NCBI GenBank assembly: GCA_030604505.1
Contig: JAUVVT010000085.1
Location: 1-7,130, forward strand
Source of the DNA: a bacterium
GTDB lineage: Bacteria; SM23-31; JAUVVT01
Direction: 5' to 3'
DNA: 7,130 bases
The notes beneath the pieces were generated by a model. It did no database searches, was not told where the DNA came from, and saw only the letters and a program-made list of their open reading frames with translations. Shown here in pieces: positions 1 to 5,208 of this stretch (position 1 is its first letter; each line of letters opens with the position of its first letter). The translations under genes were made by a program, and so were the position numbers.

Positions 1-106
1 GCTGAAAATAACTTTTCATCGCCTATAAGTCAAGTTTGTAAGTTTTTTACATTAACCTGATATCATTAATAATGAAGCGTATACTTCCGATTCCCTTTTT
101 TTGTTC

Positions 107-134
107 TTGCTTCTTTTATACTCGTTACTATATT
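107..134 (+). promoter_or_regulatory. possible weak promoter upstream of the cNMP-binding gene
   Basis: A TTGCTT hexamer (107-112) and a TATATT hexamer (129-134) are separated by 16 bases, about 50 bases upstream of the preferred start at 185. The region is AT-rich, so chance matches are likely. The rest of 1-160 shows no convincing gene. Confidence 0.25.
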
Positions 135-184
135 ATTCAAATGCTTATCTGACATAAACCATGTACTTATCAAGGATAATAGTA

Positions 185-649
185 ATGGCAAAAGCAATTT
201 GGGGACTTGAAAGATTCAGCCTTTTTAAAGGTCTAACCGCGAATGATATTCAGACTATCACACAAATTGCAAACAAGACAACATACGAAAAAGGCGATAT
301 TATAACAGATCAAAACAGTAAAGCAAGAGATTTGTATCTTCTCATAGAGGGGAAAGTTGATATAATTTCCCCCAACGGTATTCAATTATACAGGATAACA
401 ACCGGGGAAACGTTCGGCGAACTGGCATTGACTAAGAATATAAAAAGAACGGCGATCGCAGTAGCCCGTGAAAAAAGTGTTCTACTTGTTTTAAGTATGA
501 ATCATCTCGAAAGCTTCGGCATTGAATATCCGGGGATTTATAAAATCCTTTCCGATAATATTGTAAACAGCCTTGGGATAAAACTCGCGCTGGAAAATAA
601 ACTTATTGAACTCCTTAAATCAGAGATAATAAAAAATTTAAAGAAATAG
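185..649 (+). CDS. stand-alone cyclic-nucleotide-binding-domain protein (Crp/PKA-type sensor domain)
   Basis: A 154-aa protein made of one cyclic-nucleotide-binding fold. Seen in the sequence: an N-terminal FSLFKGLT segment (residues 11-18), the beta-roll entry YEKGD (34-38), and a phosphate-binding cassette FGELAL (77-82). The ribose-binding Glu is E79 and the phosphate-binding Arg is R88, followed by T89; the E-to-R spacing of 9 matches the PKA regulatory-subunit type. The tail (about 110-154) is helical, and no helix-turn-helix follows, so this is not a CRP-like transcription factor. A regulatory or scaffolding role, perhaps binding cAMP, c-di-GMP or nothing, is inference. I chose ATG 185 over the in-frame ATG 161 because AAGGA (172-176) lies 8 bases before it, while 161 has no ribosome site and would add eight residues that do not belong to the domain. 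The next gene follows closely in the same direction. Confidence 0.85.
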   Translation: MAKAIWGLERFSLFKGLTANDIQTITQIANKTTYEKGDIITDQNSKARDLYLLIEGKVDIISPNGIQLYRITTGETFGELALTKNIKRTAIAVAREKSVLLVLSMNHLESFGIEYPGIYKILSDNIVNSLGIKLALENKLIELLKSEIIKNLKK

Positions 650-719
650 AAATCATTTTTTTCAATTATAATAAATCTTTTAAATGGTTTTAAATAACCT
701 TTATACAACTGATGTAACT

Positions 720-2192
720 ATGACAAAAAATAATAACTGTTTTCAAATAACAACACTTATAACAATATTCGCAATTGCCGTTGCGATTTTTGTACAATTT
801 ATTGCTGCCCCCTGCGTTTCTGCGCAAACAAGCCATCTCGCGAACGGCATATCATTTTATAACAGCGGACTTTTTGACGAAGCGTTGGACGAGTTCAGAG
901 CGGAAATCGAAATAAACAGGCATTGTCCGCTCGCGTATTATTACGCCGCTAAAATACGAATCACAAGAGAGCAACATTCCCGGGCTATACAAAATCTTGA
1001 GGCGGCAATCAGAGACTCCTCGGGTTTTCATGACGCGAACGGGCTTCTCGCGGTCACACTCCAAAAATCGGGATTCAATCCGGAAGCTCTTGTCGAATGG
1101 AATAAATTTATTAACGCTGCCGGAATCATAGACGGCAGTTCCGCGCCGACAGTCGATTCAATTATGCTGCCCGACGAATATCATAAACTGCTTCAGCTCG
1201 AATCTGAAAGAAAACGTCGTGAAAAAATTCTTGCGGATAAAAAAGAACTGGAACACATCGAAGCCGAAAGAATCGAAAATGCACGTTTAAAAGCCGAAAA
1301 GGTCAAAGCCGACAGCCTTGAGGCACTAAGACTTGAACGGGCGAAAAAAAATACGGGAGAAACACCTGCTGCGCTTGAGATCGCAGACACTATAGAACCT
1401 TACGTTGAGGAATCTCCGAATACTGCTTCCGAGCTTCCGTCCGGTTTATCCGATGAGGATAATACGGCTGCGGAAATTGAATTACCTTTTGAAGATTTGA
1501 CACTGCGGATTAATTCAAGCATCCGTAAAGGGGTATATGCTCTTGTTATTGTATTATTTATTTCAATACTTTTTATTCTAACCGCAGTTTATTTCACCCG
1601 GAAGAGGAAAACTGCCGCTGAAGAATCAAATTTTTCAGAAGAAGTCGAAAGAATAATAAATGACAGAGAATTCGAGCTCAGTGAGGAAAAATCCATTCGG
1701 GAGTTTGAGGCGAAAAAAAGAGAATTATTACAAATTGTTCAGCCTCGAGAGAAACAGCCTTCGGATGAATACCCGGAACAAACCGAACCCCCGGTTATAG
1801 AGAGGGAGACTGTCCCGCAAGCGAAAGAAGAATATGGAGCGCAAAATGTTAATAAATCAAATGTAACTGAAGAAATTAAAGCGCTTGTCTCACGGCTTTA
1901 TCGTGAGGGCCATACTGCGGAAAAGATTGCACAGATTGCAGATTTATCTAAAACGGAAGTTGAACTTATCCTCGCGGTCAGTGAACACCATTTGGATAGT
2001 ATTATTAGCGATATACATAAAGAGGATGAAGATTCCATTGACAGCGACCAACTTGTAAACGCTATTCATGATCTGAGTTTGGAGGGCGCTTCGACACGTG
2101 ATATAGCAAAAAAACTCAATATTTCAATAAGTGAGGTTGTACTGGCATATTCAATAATTGAAAAACAGTCAAAAAACAGTGAATTATCGTGA
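720..2192 (+). CDS. membrane-anchored TPR protein with cytoplasmic tandem HTH-like tail
   Basis: I recognise no named gene. Read from ATG 720 it is 490 aa; the in-frame ATG 684 would add 12 residues ahead of the signal sequence. Neither start has a clear ribosome site, and 720 is preferred because it puts Met directly before a normal signal peptide. Domains in order: signal peptide with a likely VSA cleavage site at residues 33-35; about three TPR-like helical pairs (about 38-135); a charged Lys/Glu/Arg coiled coil (about 156-210); an acidic linker; one transmembrane helix (about 271-293) followed by the positive stop TRKRK; a second charged region; and two copies of a 40-residue helix-turn-helix-like unit (about 385-424 and 444-483). 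Topology by the positive-inside rule puts the TPR part outside and the HTH units inside. TPRs usually bind protein partners. The HTH units resemble the small SwrB/DUF6115-like HTH tails, which is a family impression rather than a search result. It may be co-transcribed with the preceding gene. Confidence 0.8.
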   Translation: MTKNNNCFQITTLITIFAIAVAIFVQFIAAPCVSAQTSHLANGISFYNSGLFDEALDEFRAEIEINRHCPLAYYYAAKIRITREQHSRAIQNLEAAIRDSSGFHDANGLLAVTLQKSGFNPEALVEWNKFINAAGIIDGSSAPTVDSIMLPDEYHKLLQLESERKRREKILADKKELEHIEAERIENARLKAEKVKADSLEALRLERAKKNTGETPAALEIADTIEPYVEESPNTASELPSGLSDEDNTAAEIELPFEDLTLRINSSIRKGVYALVIVLFISILFILTAVYFTRKRKTAAEESNFSEEVERIINDREFELSEEKSIREFEAKKRELLQIVQPREKQPSDEYPEQTEPPVIERETVPQAKEEYGAQNVNKSNVTEEIKALVSRLYREGHTAEKIAQIADLSKTEVELILAVSEHHLDSIISDIHKEDEDSIDSDQLVNAIHDLSLEGASTRDIAKKLNISISEVVLAYSIIEKQSKNSELS

Positions 2193-2202
2193 TTTTTGAA
2201 CA

Positions 2203-2220
2203 ATAAAAAATATTTTTTAT
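2203..2220. terminator. AT-only palindrome followed by T-tracts, possible terminator
   Basis: An 18-base perfect palindrome of A and T only lies 10 bases after the stop of the TPR/HTH gene. It is followed by T-runs (2222-2226 and 2231-2237). With no G-C pairs the hairpin would be weak, so this could simply be AT-rich spacer. Confidence 0.3.
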
Positions 2221-2295
2221 CTTTTTGTCGTTTTTTTCGTTAAAATAAATTATATTTACGAATATTATTTCAATTTTTTTTAAATAGGTGATTAA

Positions 2296-3135
2296 ATGTC
2301 CTGGTTTGAACAGATGAAGAAAACGTTACATATAGGCCACCAAAAAGAAGTGCCGGGGACTATATGGTTGAAATGCAATAATTGCGGAGCTATATTGCTG
2401 AAAGAAAAGGTTACCAACAATCTATGGGTATGCAGCAAATGTAATTATCATCTTAGAATTACTCCAGACGATTATATTTCTTTGTTACTTGATAAAGGCA
2501 CATTCTCTGAAATCAACGGAAATATGCGGGATGTTGATTTTCTTCATTTTGTTGACACCAAAAAGTATTCACAGCGCCTAAAAGCAGCCCGTAGTATTAC
2601 CGGTGAAAACTCGGCGATTAAAACGGGAAGTGCGAAAATATTCGGCAGACAGGTTGTTATCGGCATTATGGATTTCAGATTTATCGGCGGAAGCATCAGC
2701 TCTGTTGTCGGCGAAAAAATAGTAAGAGCGATAGAACATGCCATCAGTTTGAAATCTCCTTTTATACTAATAACACAATCCGGGGGCGCCCGCATGCAGG
2801 AAAGCACAACCGCTCTTATGCAGATGGCGAAAACCGCAGCAGCTATCGGCACCCTTTCCGAGGCAAAACTTCCCTACATTGTTGTTTTAACCAATCCGAC
2901 AACCGGAGGATCCACAGCGTCCTTTGCCATGCTTGGGGATATTCACATTGCCGAACCGAAAGCGCTTATCGGATTTGCCGGGCCAAGAGTAATTAAAGAG
3001 GCTGTTAAATGTGATCTGCCTGAGGGATTTCAGAAAAGCGAGTTTCTTCTTGAGCACGGTTTCTGCGACCGTATTGTTTCACGTAATGAAATGAAAGACG
3101 AACTTTCCAAGATGTTATCTCTTCTTATGGACTGA
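2296..3135 (+). CDS. accD: acetyl-CoA carboxylase carboxyltransferase subunit beta
   Basis: The beta subunit of the carboxyltransferase half of acetyl-CoA carboxylase. With AccA it moves the carboxyl group from carboxybiotin on BCCP to acetyl-CoA, giving malonyl-CoA for fatty-acid synthesis in the cytoplasm. At 279 aa it is of normal family length. Visible marks: the four-cysteine zinc ribbon C27-x2-C30-x15-C46-x2-C49; the crotonase-like core with SGGARMQES (162-170); the glycine turn PTTGGSTASF (201-210) before AMLGDI; and GFAGPRVI followed by LPEGFQKSEFLLEHG near the C-terminus. Most homologues have Val where this protein has Ser206. The start is clear: AGGTGAT (2286-2292) lies just ahead of ATG 2296. 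Neither accA, folC nor any BCCP gene is adjacent; the neighbours are an unrelated membrane protein and a cyclophilin, so the partner subunits must be encoded elsewhere. Confidence 0.97.
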   Translation: MSWFEQMKKTLHIGHQKEVPGTIWLKCNNCGAILLKEKVTNNLWVCSKCNYHLRITPDDYISLLLDKGTFSEINGNMRDVDFLHFVDTKKYSQRLKAARSITGENSAIKTGSAKIFGRQVVIGIMDFRFIGGSISSVVGEKIVRAIEHAISLKSPFILITQSGGARMQESTTALMQMAKTAAAIGTLSEAKLPYIVVLTNPTTGGSTASFAMLGDIHIAEPKALIGFAGPRVIKEAVKCDLPEGFQKSEFLLEHGFCDRIVSRNEMKDELSKMLSLLMD

Positions 3136-3174
3136 TTGTATTCTGACAAATTCGGTATTTCATAAACCACTAAT

Positions 3175-3277
3175 AATGTTTCCCAAAGAAAAAATATGAT
3201 GCAGAATAATTAACGGGTTGATATTCCTCCCCCCTATCTTATTCAAAATTCGGGCAGGAAACATTGAACTTACCCGT
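3175..3277 (+). promoter_or_regulatory. overlapping inverted repeats in the accD-cyclophilin gap
   Basis: The 199-base gap holds three pairings. AATGTTTCC (3175-3183) matches GGAAACATT (3257-3265) over 9 perfect bases. TTCCTCCCC (3224-3232) pairs with GGGCAGGAA (3252-3260) with one mismatch. ACGGGT (3213-3218) pairs with ACCCGT (3272-3277). The first two compete for GGAA and the third crosses the first, so they cannot all form as simple hairpins. They may be a leader of the cyclophilin gene or a terminator region of accD. There is no T-tract typical of an intrinsic terminator. Confidence 0.3.
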
Positions 3278-3334
3278 GAATGTATTCGGCTGATGATTTG
3301 ATAACAATTTCATATCCGTCTAAGGAGAAAAATA

Positions 3335-3853
3335 ATGGAAATATCCGCAGCAATTAAAACGAGCAAAGGCGACATACATCTAAAGCTCTATGCCGATCAG
3401 ACACCAACCACAGTAGCGAACTTTGTCAATCTGGCACAAAAAGGATTCTATAACGGCCTCGGTTTTCACAGGGTTATTGAGGATTTCATGATACAGGGAG
3501 GCTGCCCGCGAGGTGACGGCACGGGCGGACCGGGATACATGTTCGAGGACGAATTCGCTCCGGAGCTCTTTCACGACCGTCCGGGGATTCTCTCAATGGC
3601 AAACGCGGGTCCCGGTACAAACGGCAGCCAATTTTTCATCACCCACGTTCCAACTCCGTGGCTTGACAGCAAGCATTCCGTGTTCGGTGCGGTAGCGGAA
3701 GATTCGGACATGGATGTGGTCAACAGCATTGTTCAGGGTGACGAGATAACAACAATTGAGATTACGGGAGATGTCGAGGAACTTCTGGCATCGGCAGGCC
3801 CGGTTGTCGAAATGTGGAATGACGCGTTAGATGAAGCCGAACACTGCTCCTGA
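3335..3853 (+). CDS. cyclophilin-type peptidyl-prolyl cis-trans isomerase
   Basis: A 172-aa single-domain cyclophilin that catalyses cis-trans isomerisation of X-Pro bonds during protein folding. There is no signal peptide, so it should act in the cytoplasm. Visible motifs: FHRVIEDFMIQGG (44-56), holding the catalytic Arg46 with Phe51, Met52 and Gln54 of the active site; SMANAGPGTNGSQFFIT (87-103); and WLDSKHSVFG (109-118), with Trp109 at the cyclosporin-contact position and His114. These correspond to human CypA R55, F60, M61, Q63, W121 and H126. The C-terminal third is rich in Glu and Asp. The start is certain: AAGGAGA (3322-3328) lies seven bases before ATG 3335. It is separated from accD by 199 bases, so it probably has its own promoter, though none is obvious. 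Codon use is more GC-rich than in the TPR/HTH gene. Several named genes share this fold, so no symbol is given. Confidence 0.95.
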   Translation: MEISAAIKTSKGDIHLKLYADQTPTTVANFVNLAQKGFYNGLGFHRVIEDFMIQGGCPRGDGTGGPGYMFEDEFAPELFHDRPGILSMANAGPGTNGSQFFITHVPTPWLDSKHSVFGAVAEDSDMDVVNSIVQGDEITTIEITGDVEELLASAGPVVEMWNDALDEAEHCS

Positions 3854-3890
3854 TCAACATTCCGGAAACGATATTTTTTTAAAATTATAT

Positions 3891-3907
3891 AGAGCCTCGG
3901 CTCTGTT
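3891..3907 (+). terminator. short hairpin after the cyclophilin gene
   Basis: AGAGC (3891-3895) and GCTCT (3900-3904) form a 5-bp stem closing a CTCG tetraloop, then GTTT. It sits 38 bases after the stop codon. The stem is short and the T-run is poor, so this is a weak intrinsic terminator at best. The T-run at 3873-3880 on the other side makes a bidirectional role possible. Confidence 0.35.
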
Positions 3908-3912
3908 TCATA

Positions 3913-3941
3913 TTGACTTAAAGTTATCAAATTGTTATTTT
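3913..3941 (+). promoter_or_regulatory. likely promoter of the tRNA-Arg gene
   Basis: TTGACT (3913-3918) and TATTTT (3936-3941) are spaced by 17 bases. Transcription would start a few bases before the mature tRNA 5' end at 3951, which is a normal arrangement for a tRNA gene. It appears intact even though the tRNA behind it is truncated, so it would now transcribe into the downstream sequence. Confidence 0.5.
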
Positions 3942-3950
3942 ATGGGCCGT

Positions 3951-3989
3951 GCGCCAATAGCTCAGCTGGATAGAGCAACTGCCTTCTAA
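3951..3989 (+). tRNA. truncated tRNA-Arg(UCU), 5' half only
   Basis: The first 39 bases fit a tRNA exactly: acceptor 5' strand GCGCCAA (3951-3957), TA, D-stem GCTC/GAGC around loop AGCTGGATA, A26, anticodon 5' stem ACTGC (3978-3982), and the seven-base loop CTTCTAA (3983-3989), which reads anticodon TCT for arginine. An intact gene would continue with GCAGT, a variable loop and a T-arm ending in the complement of GCGCCAA. Instead TATCCCCAA follows. A GCAGT does occur at 3999-4003, but no GTTCGA-type T-arm or TTGGCGC acceptor strand follows it. The gene is therefore split or dead at the anticodon loop, a known target of tyrosine integrases. The 3' half may lie at the far end of an insertion outside the window. 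A tRNA intron is less likely but not excluded. Confidence 0.85.
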
Positions 3990-4053
3990 TATCCCCAAGC
4001 AGTTTATCACTAAATCCATATAATTCAGCATATTGTAGTAATAACAACCACTT

Positions 4054-4109
4054 AACCCGTGGACTTTAAGGGACAATAATTCCTTATTTTCTACGGGTTT
4101 TCATTTTTT
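4054..4109 (+). terminator. intrinsic terminator-like hairpin downstream of the broken tRNA
   Basis: AACCCGTGG (4054-4062) pairs with CTACGGGTT (4091-4099) over nine positions with one G-U pair. The long loop can form an inner AAGG/CCTT hairpin (4068-4071 with 4082-4085). A T-rich run, TTTCATTTTTT (about 4099-4109), follows on the + strand. It would stop transcripts coming from the tRNA promoter. Confidence 0.5.
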
Positions 4110-4110
4110 C

Positions 4111-4131
4111 CCGACAGAGAGCCGACAGAGA
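4111..4131. repeat. tandem 11-base direct repeat
   Basis: CCGACAGAGA occurs at 4111-4120 and again at 4122-4131, so the unit is 11 bases and the copies lie about one helical turn apart. Repeats spaced like this near an attachment site can be integrase arm sites or operator half-sites; that reading is inference. Confidence 0.6.
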
Positions 4132-4142
4132 ATTTCCATACA

Positions 4143-4170
4143 TTGACACATTTCTTCCGTCTGATATACT
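4143..4170 (+). promoter_or_regulatory. sigma70-type promoter for the accessory operon
   Basis: TTGACA (4143-4148, exact consensus) and TATACT (4165-4170) are spaced by 16 bases. The -10 lies within a direct repeat, GATATAC (4163-4169 and 4174-4180), which could be an operator. Transcription would start near 4177 and give a leader of about 220 bases before the start at 4397, running through the inverted repeat. Confidence 0.6.
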
Positions 4171-4263
4171 ATAGATATACGACTGCCCGCCGATACTCTT
4201 CACAATAGTAATCCTGCATAATTCAAATTCAATAAATGCCGATTAACACGGCCTTATCATAGT

Positions 4264-4381
4264 GTGCAATCATCGTCCTTTTACTTTCAGCAAAAAGGAC
4301 AGCCCAATCTCTCCGAACGCCTTATAATCACAGACTGCTTTTCATGAGATATTGGGCTGTCCTTTCCGGACAAGATTGCAC
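4264..4381. repeat. large nested inverted repeat upstream of the replication-relaxation-like gene
   Basis: A perfect 15-bp arm AAAGGACAGCCCAAT (4294-4308) matches ATTGGGCTGTCCTTT (4351-4365), and CTC/GAG extends it inside after a two-base bulge. Outside it, GTCC (4275-4278) pairs with GGAC (4368-4371), and GTGCAAT (4264-4270) pairs with ATTGCAC (4375-4381). Together they form one long imperfect stem of 118 bases. An alternative hairpin, GTCCTTTT (4275-4282) with AAAAGGAC (4293-4300), competes for the same strand. It could be an origin or transfer hairpin, a leader switch or a structured RNA; the sequence does not decide. Confidence 0.8.
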
Positions 4382-4396
4382 GTAATAAATAATAAT

Positions 4397-5206
4397 ATGC
4401 CTCGAAATCCCAACGCCAAACGCAGACTGCTCAAGGCACTCTACGACCTCAAGTTTGCCACAATATATAATCTCGCCTTCGATAGCAGGGGAGCGACCAA
4501 AGACTCCTGCCTCGTCGGCACCGGACGCCATATCGCCCAACTTGAACAGGACGGCCTGGTCATGCCGGTGCGGAAATACGGCTATCTCCGTGACGAACGA
4601 TACCGTCACACCTTCTGGCAGGTGACGAAAGAAGGCGCTCAAGCCCTGGGTTATGAGCAATACACGTCGATAGGCCGGAAATCGGTTCAGAACTTTCCTC
4701 ACCAGTTCGGACTGATTGATGTTTTGTGCGGCCTGTATTTTCCGTTCAGGGACGAGTATGATATAATGATAACATATCCGTCCACAGCCAATTCCCTTGA
4801 CGGCTACAAGCCGGACGCTATTGTGAAGTATCGGCACAAGCTGGACAACAGGCAATACGACTTCATCCTGGAGTTCGAGCGGACACGGACACCGAGGGCA
4901 ATCTTTGAGGAAAAAATAAGGATGAACGAGAAGATTAAGAATTTTCGGAAATTCGGACTATCCAAACAAACTAAGTTCTTATATGTATTCACCACAGAGA
5001 ACTTTGATGTCACGAAGCGGCCAGTGGAGTATTCTGAATATCGGCCAATGATCCGGAGAGTAGAGAAGCAATTTGGACAACTTTTACGAATGACCGGGAA
5101 ACTACCTGACCACCGGTATAGGTTCGCACTTCTCCATCAGTTCAAGGAGTTTAACAGGACAGTCTGGTTTAGTCCTAATGGGCACAAAATGAAGATTATA
5201 ACTTAA
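4397..5206 (+). CDS. replication-relaxation family-like protein (winged helix plus nuclease-like core)
   Basis: A 269-aa protein matching the layout of the replication-relaxation family found on plasmids and conjugative elements, where it sits with mobilisation or replication genes. Residues 8-85 form a winged-helix-like unit: helix LLKALYDLKFATIYNLA, a recognition part around GRHIAQLEQDGLV (43-55), then a wing leading to TKEGAQALG (77-85). The second half has His102 and Asp108 in an HQFGLID helix, PDAI (139-142), LEFERTRTP (158-166) and Lys173. This is a D140, E159/E161, K173 pattern like a PD-(D/E)xK nuclease fold, though catalysis is unproven. I chose ATG 4397; a longer frame from TTG 4352 begins inside an arm of the inverted repeat and adds 15 unconvincing residues. 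There is no clear ribosome site. The next gene starts two bases after this stop, so the two are probably co-transcribed. Codon use is more GC-rich than in either flank. Confidence 0.65.
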   Translation: MPRNPNAKRRLLKALYDLKFATIYNLAFDSRGATKDSCLVGTGRHIAQLEQDGLVMPVRKYGYLRDERYRHTFWQVTKEGAQALGYEQYTSIGRKSVQNFPHQFGLIDVLCGLYFPFRDEYDIMITYPSTANSLDGYKPDAIVKYRHKLDNRQYDFILEFERTRTPRAIFEEKIRMNEKIKNFRKFGLSKQTKFLYVFTTENFDVTKRPVEYSEYRPMIRRVEKQFGQLLRMTGKLPDHRYRFALLHQFKEFNRTVWFSPNGHKMKIIT

Positions 5207-5208
5207 AT

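Larger units (their letters stand above)
3990..4396. other. 407-base region without a gene at the start of the accessory part
   Basis: I see no supportable coding sequence here on either strand. It holds, in order, AT-rich sequence after the tRNA break, a terminator-like hairpin (4054-4109), an 11-base tandem repeat (4111-4131), a sigma70-type promoter (4143-4170) and a large nested inverted repeat (4264-4381) reaching to just before the next start codon. This density of signals suggests an attachment or control region. Confidence 0.6.

Noticed and set aside
1..19. Divergent gene starting on the minus strand at position 19
   Set aside because: Only six codons are visible before the window edge, and the AGG ahead of the ATG is too close to serve as a ribosome site.
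2225..2256. Promoter for accD (TTGTCG ... TATATT)
   Set aside because: The spacing is 20 bases and the region is almost all A and T, so a TATATT match means little.
3513..3695. Second + strand frame inside the cyclophilin gene
   Set aside because: It lies entirely within a clear cyclophilin and has no ribosome site or family resemblance.
3951..4050. Minus-strand reading of about 30 codons crossing the tRNA break
   Set aside because: It runs into the tRNA and is closed by stops just upstream; it has no start codon context and is too short to support a gene.
4264..4381. Integron attC site
   Set aside because: The structure is an imperfect stem of suitable size, but the outer ends are GTGCAAT/ATTGCAC rather than the GTTRRRY/RYYYAAC core sites.
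3990..4396. Group I intron within the tRNA anticodon loop
   Set aside because: Introns do occur at this site, but no 3' tRNA half with a T-arm is found in the following sequence, and I could not make out the conserved intron core.
4328..4855. Minus-strand open frame of 175 codons opposite the replication-relaxation-like gene
   Set aside because: It overlaps most of a + strand gene with recognisable motifs, shows no domain of its own, and its end lies inside the inverted repeat.
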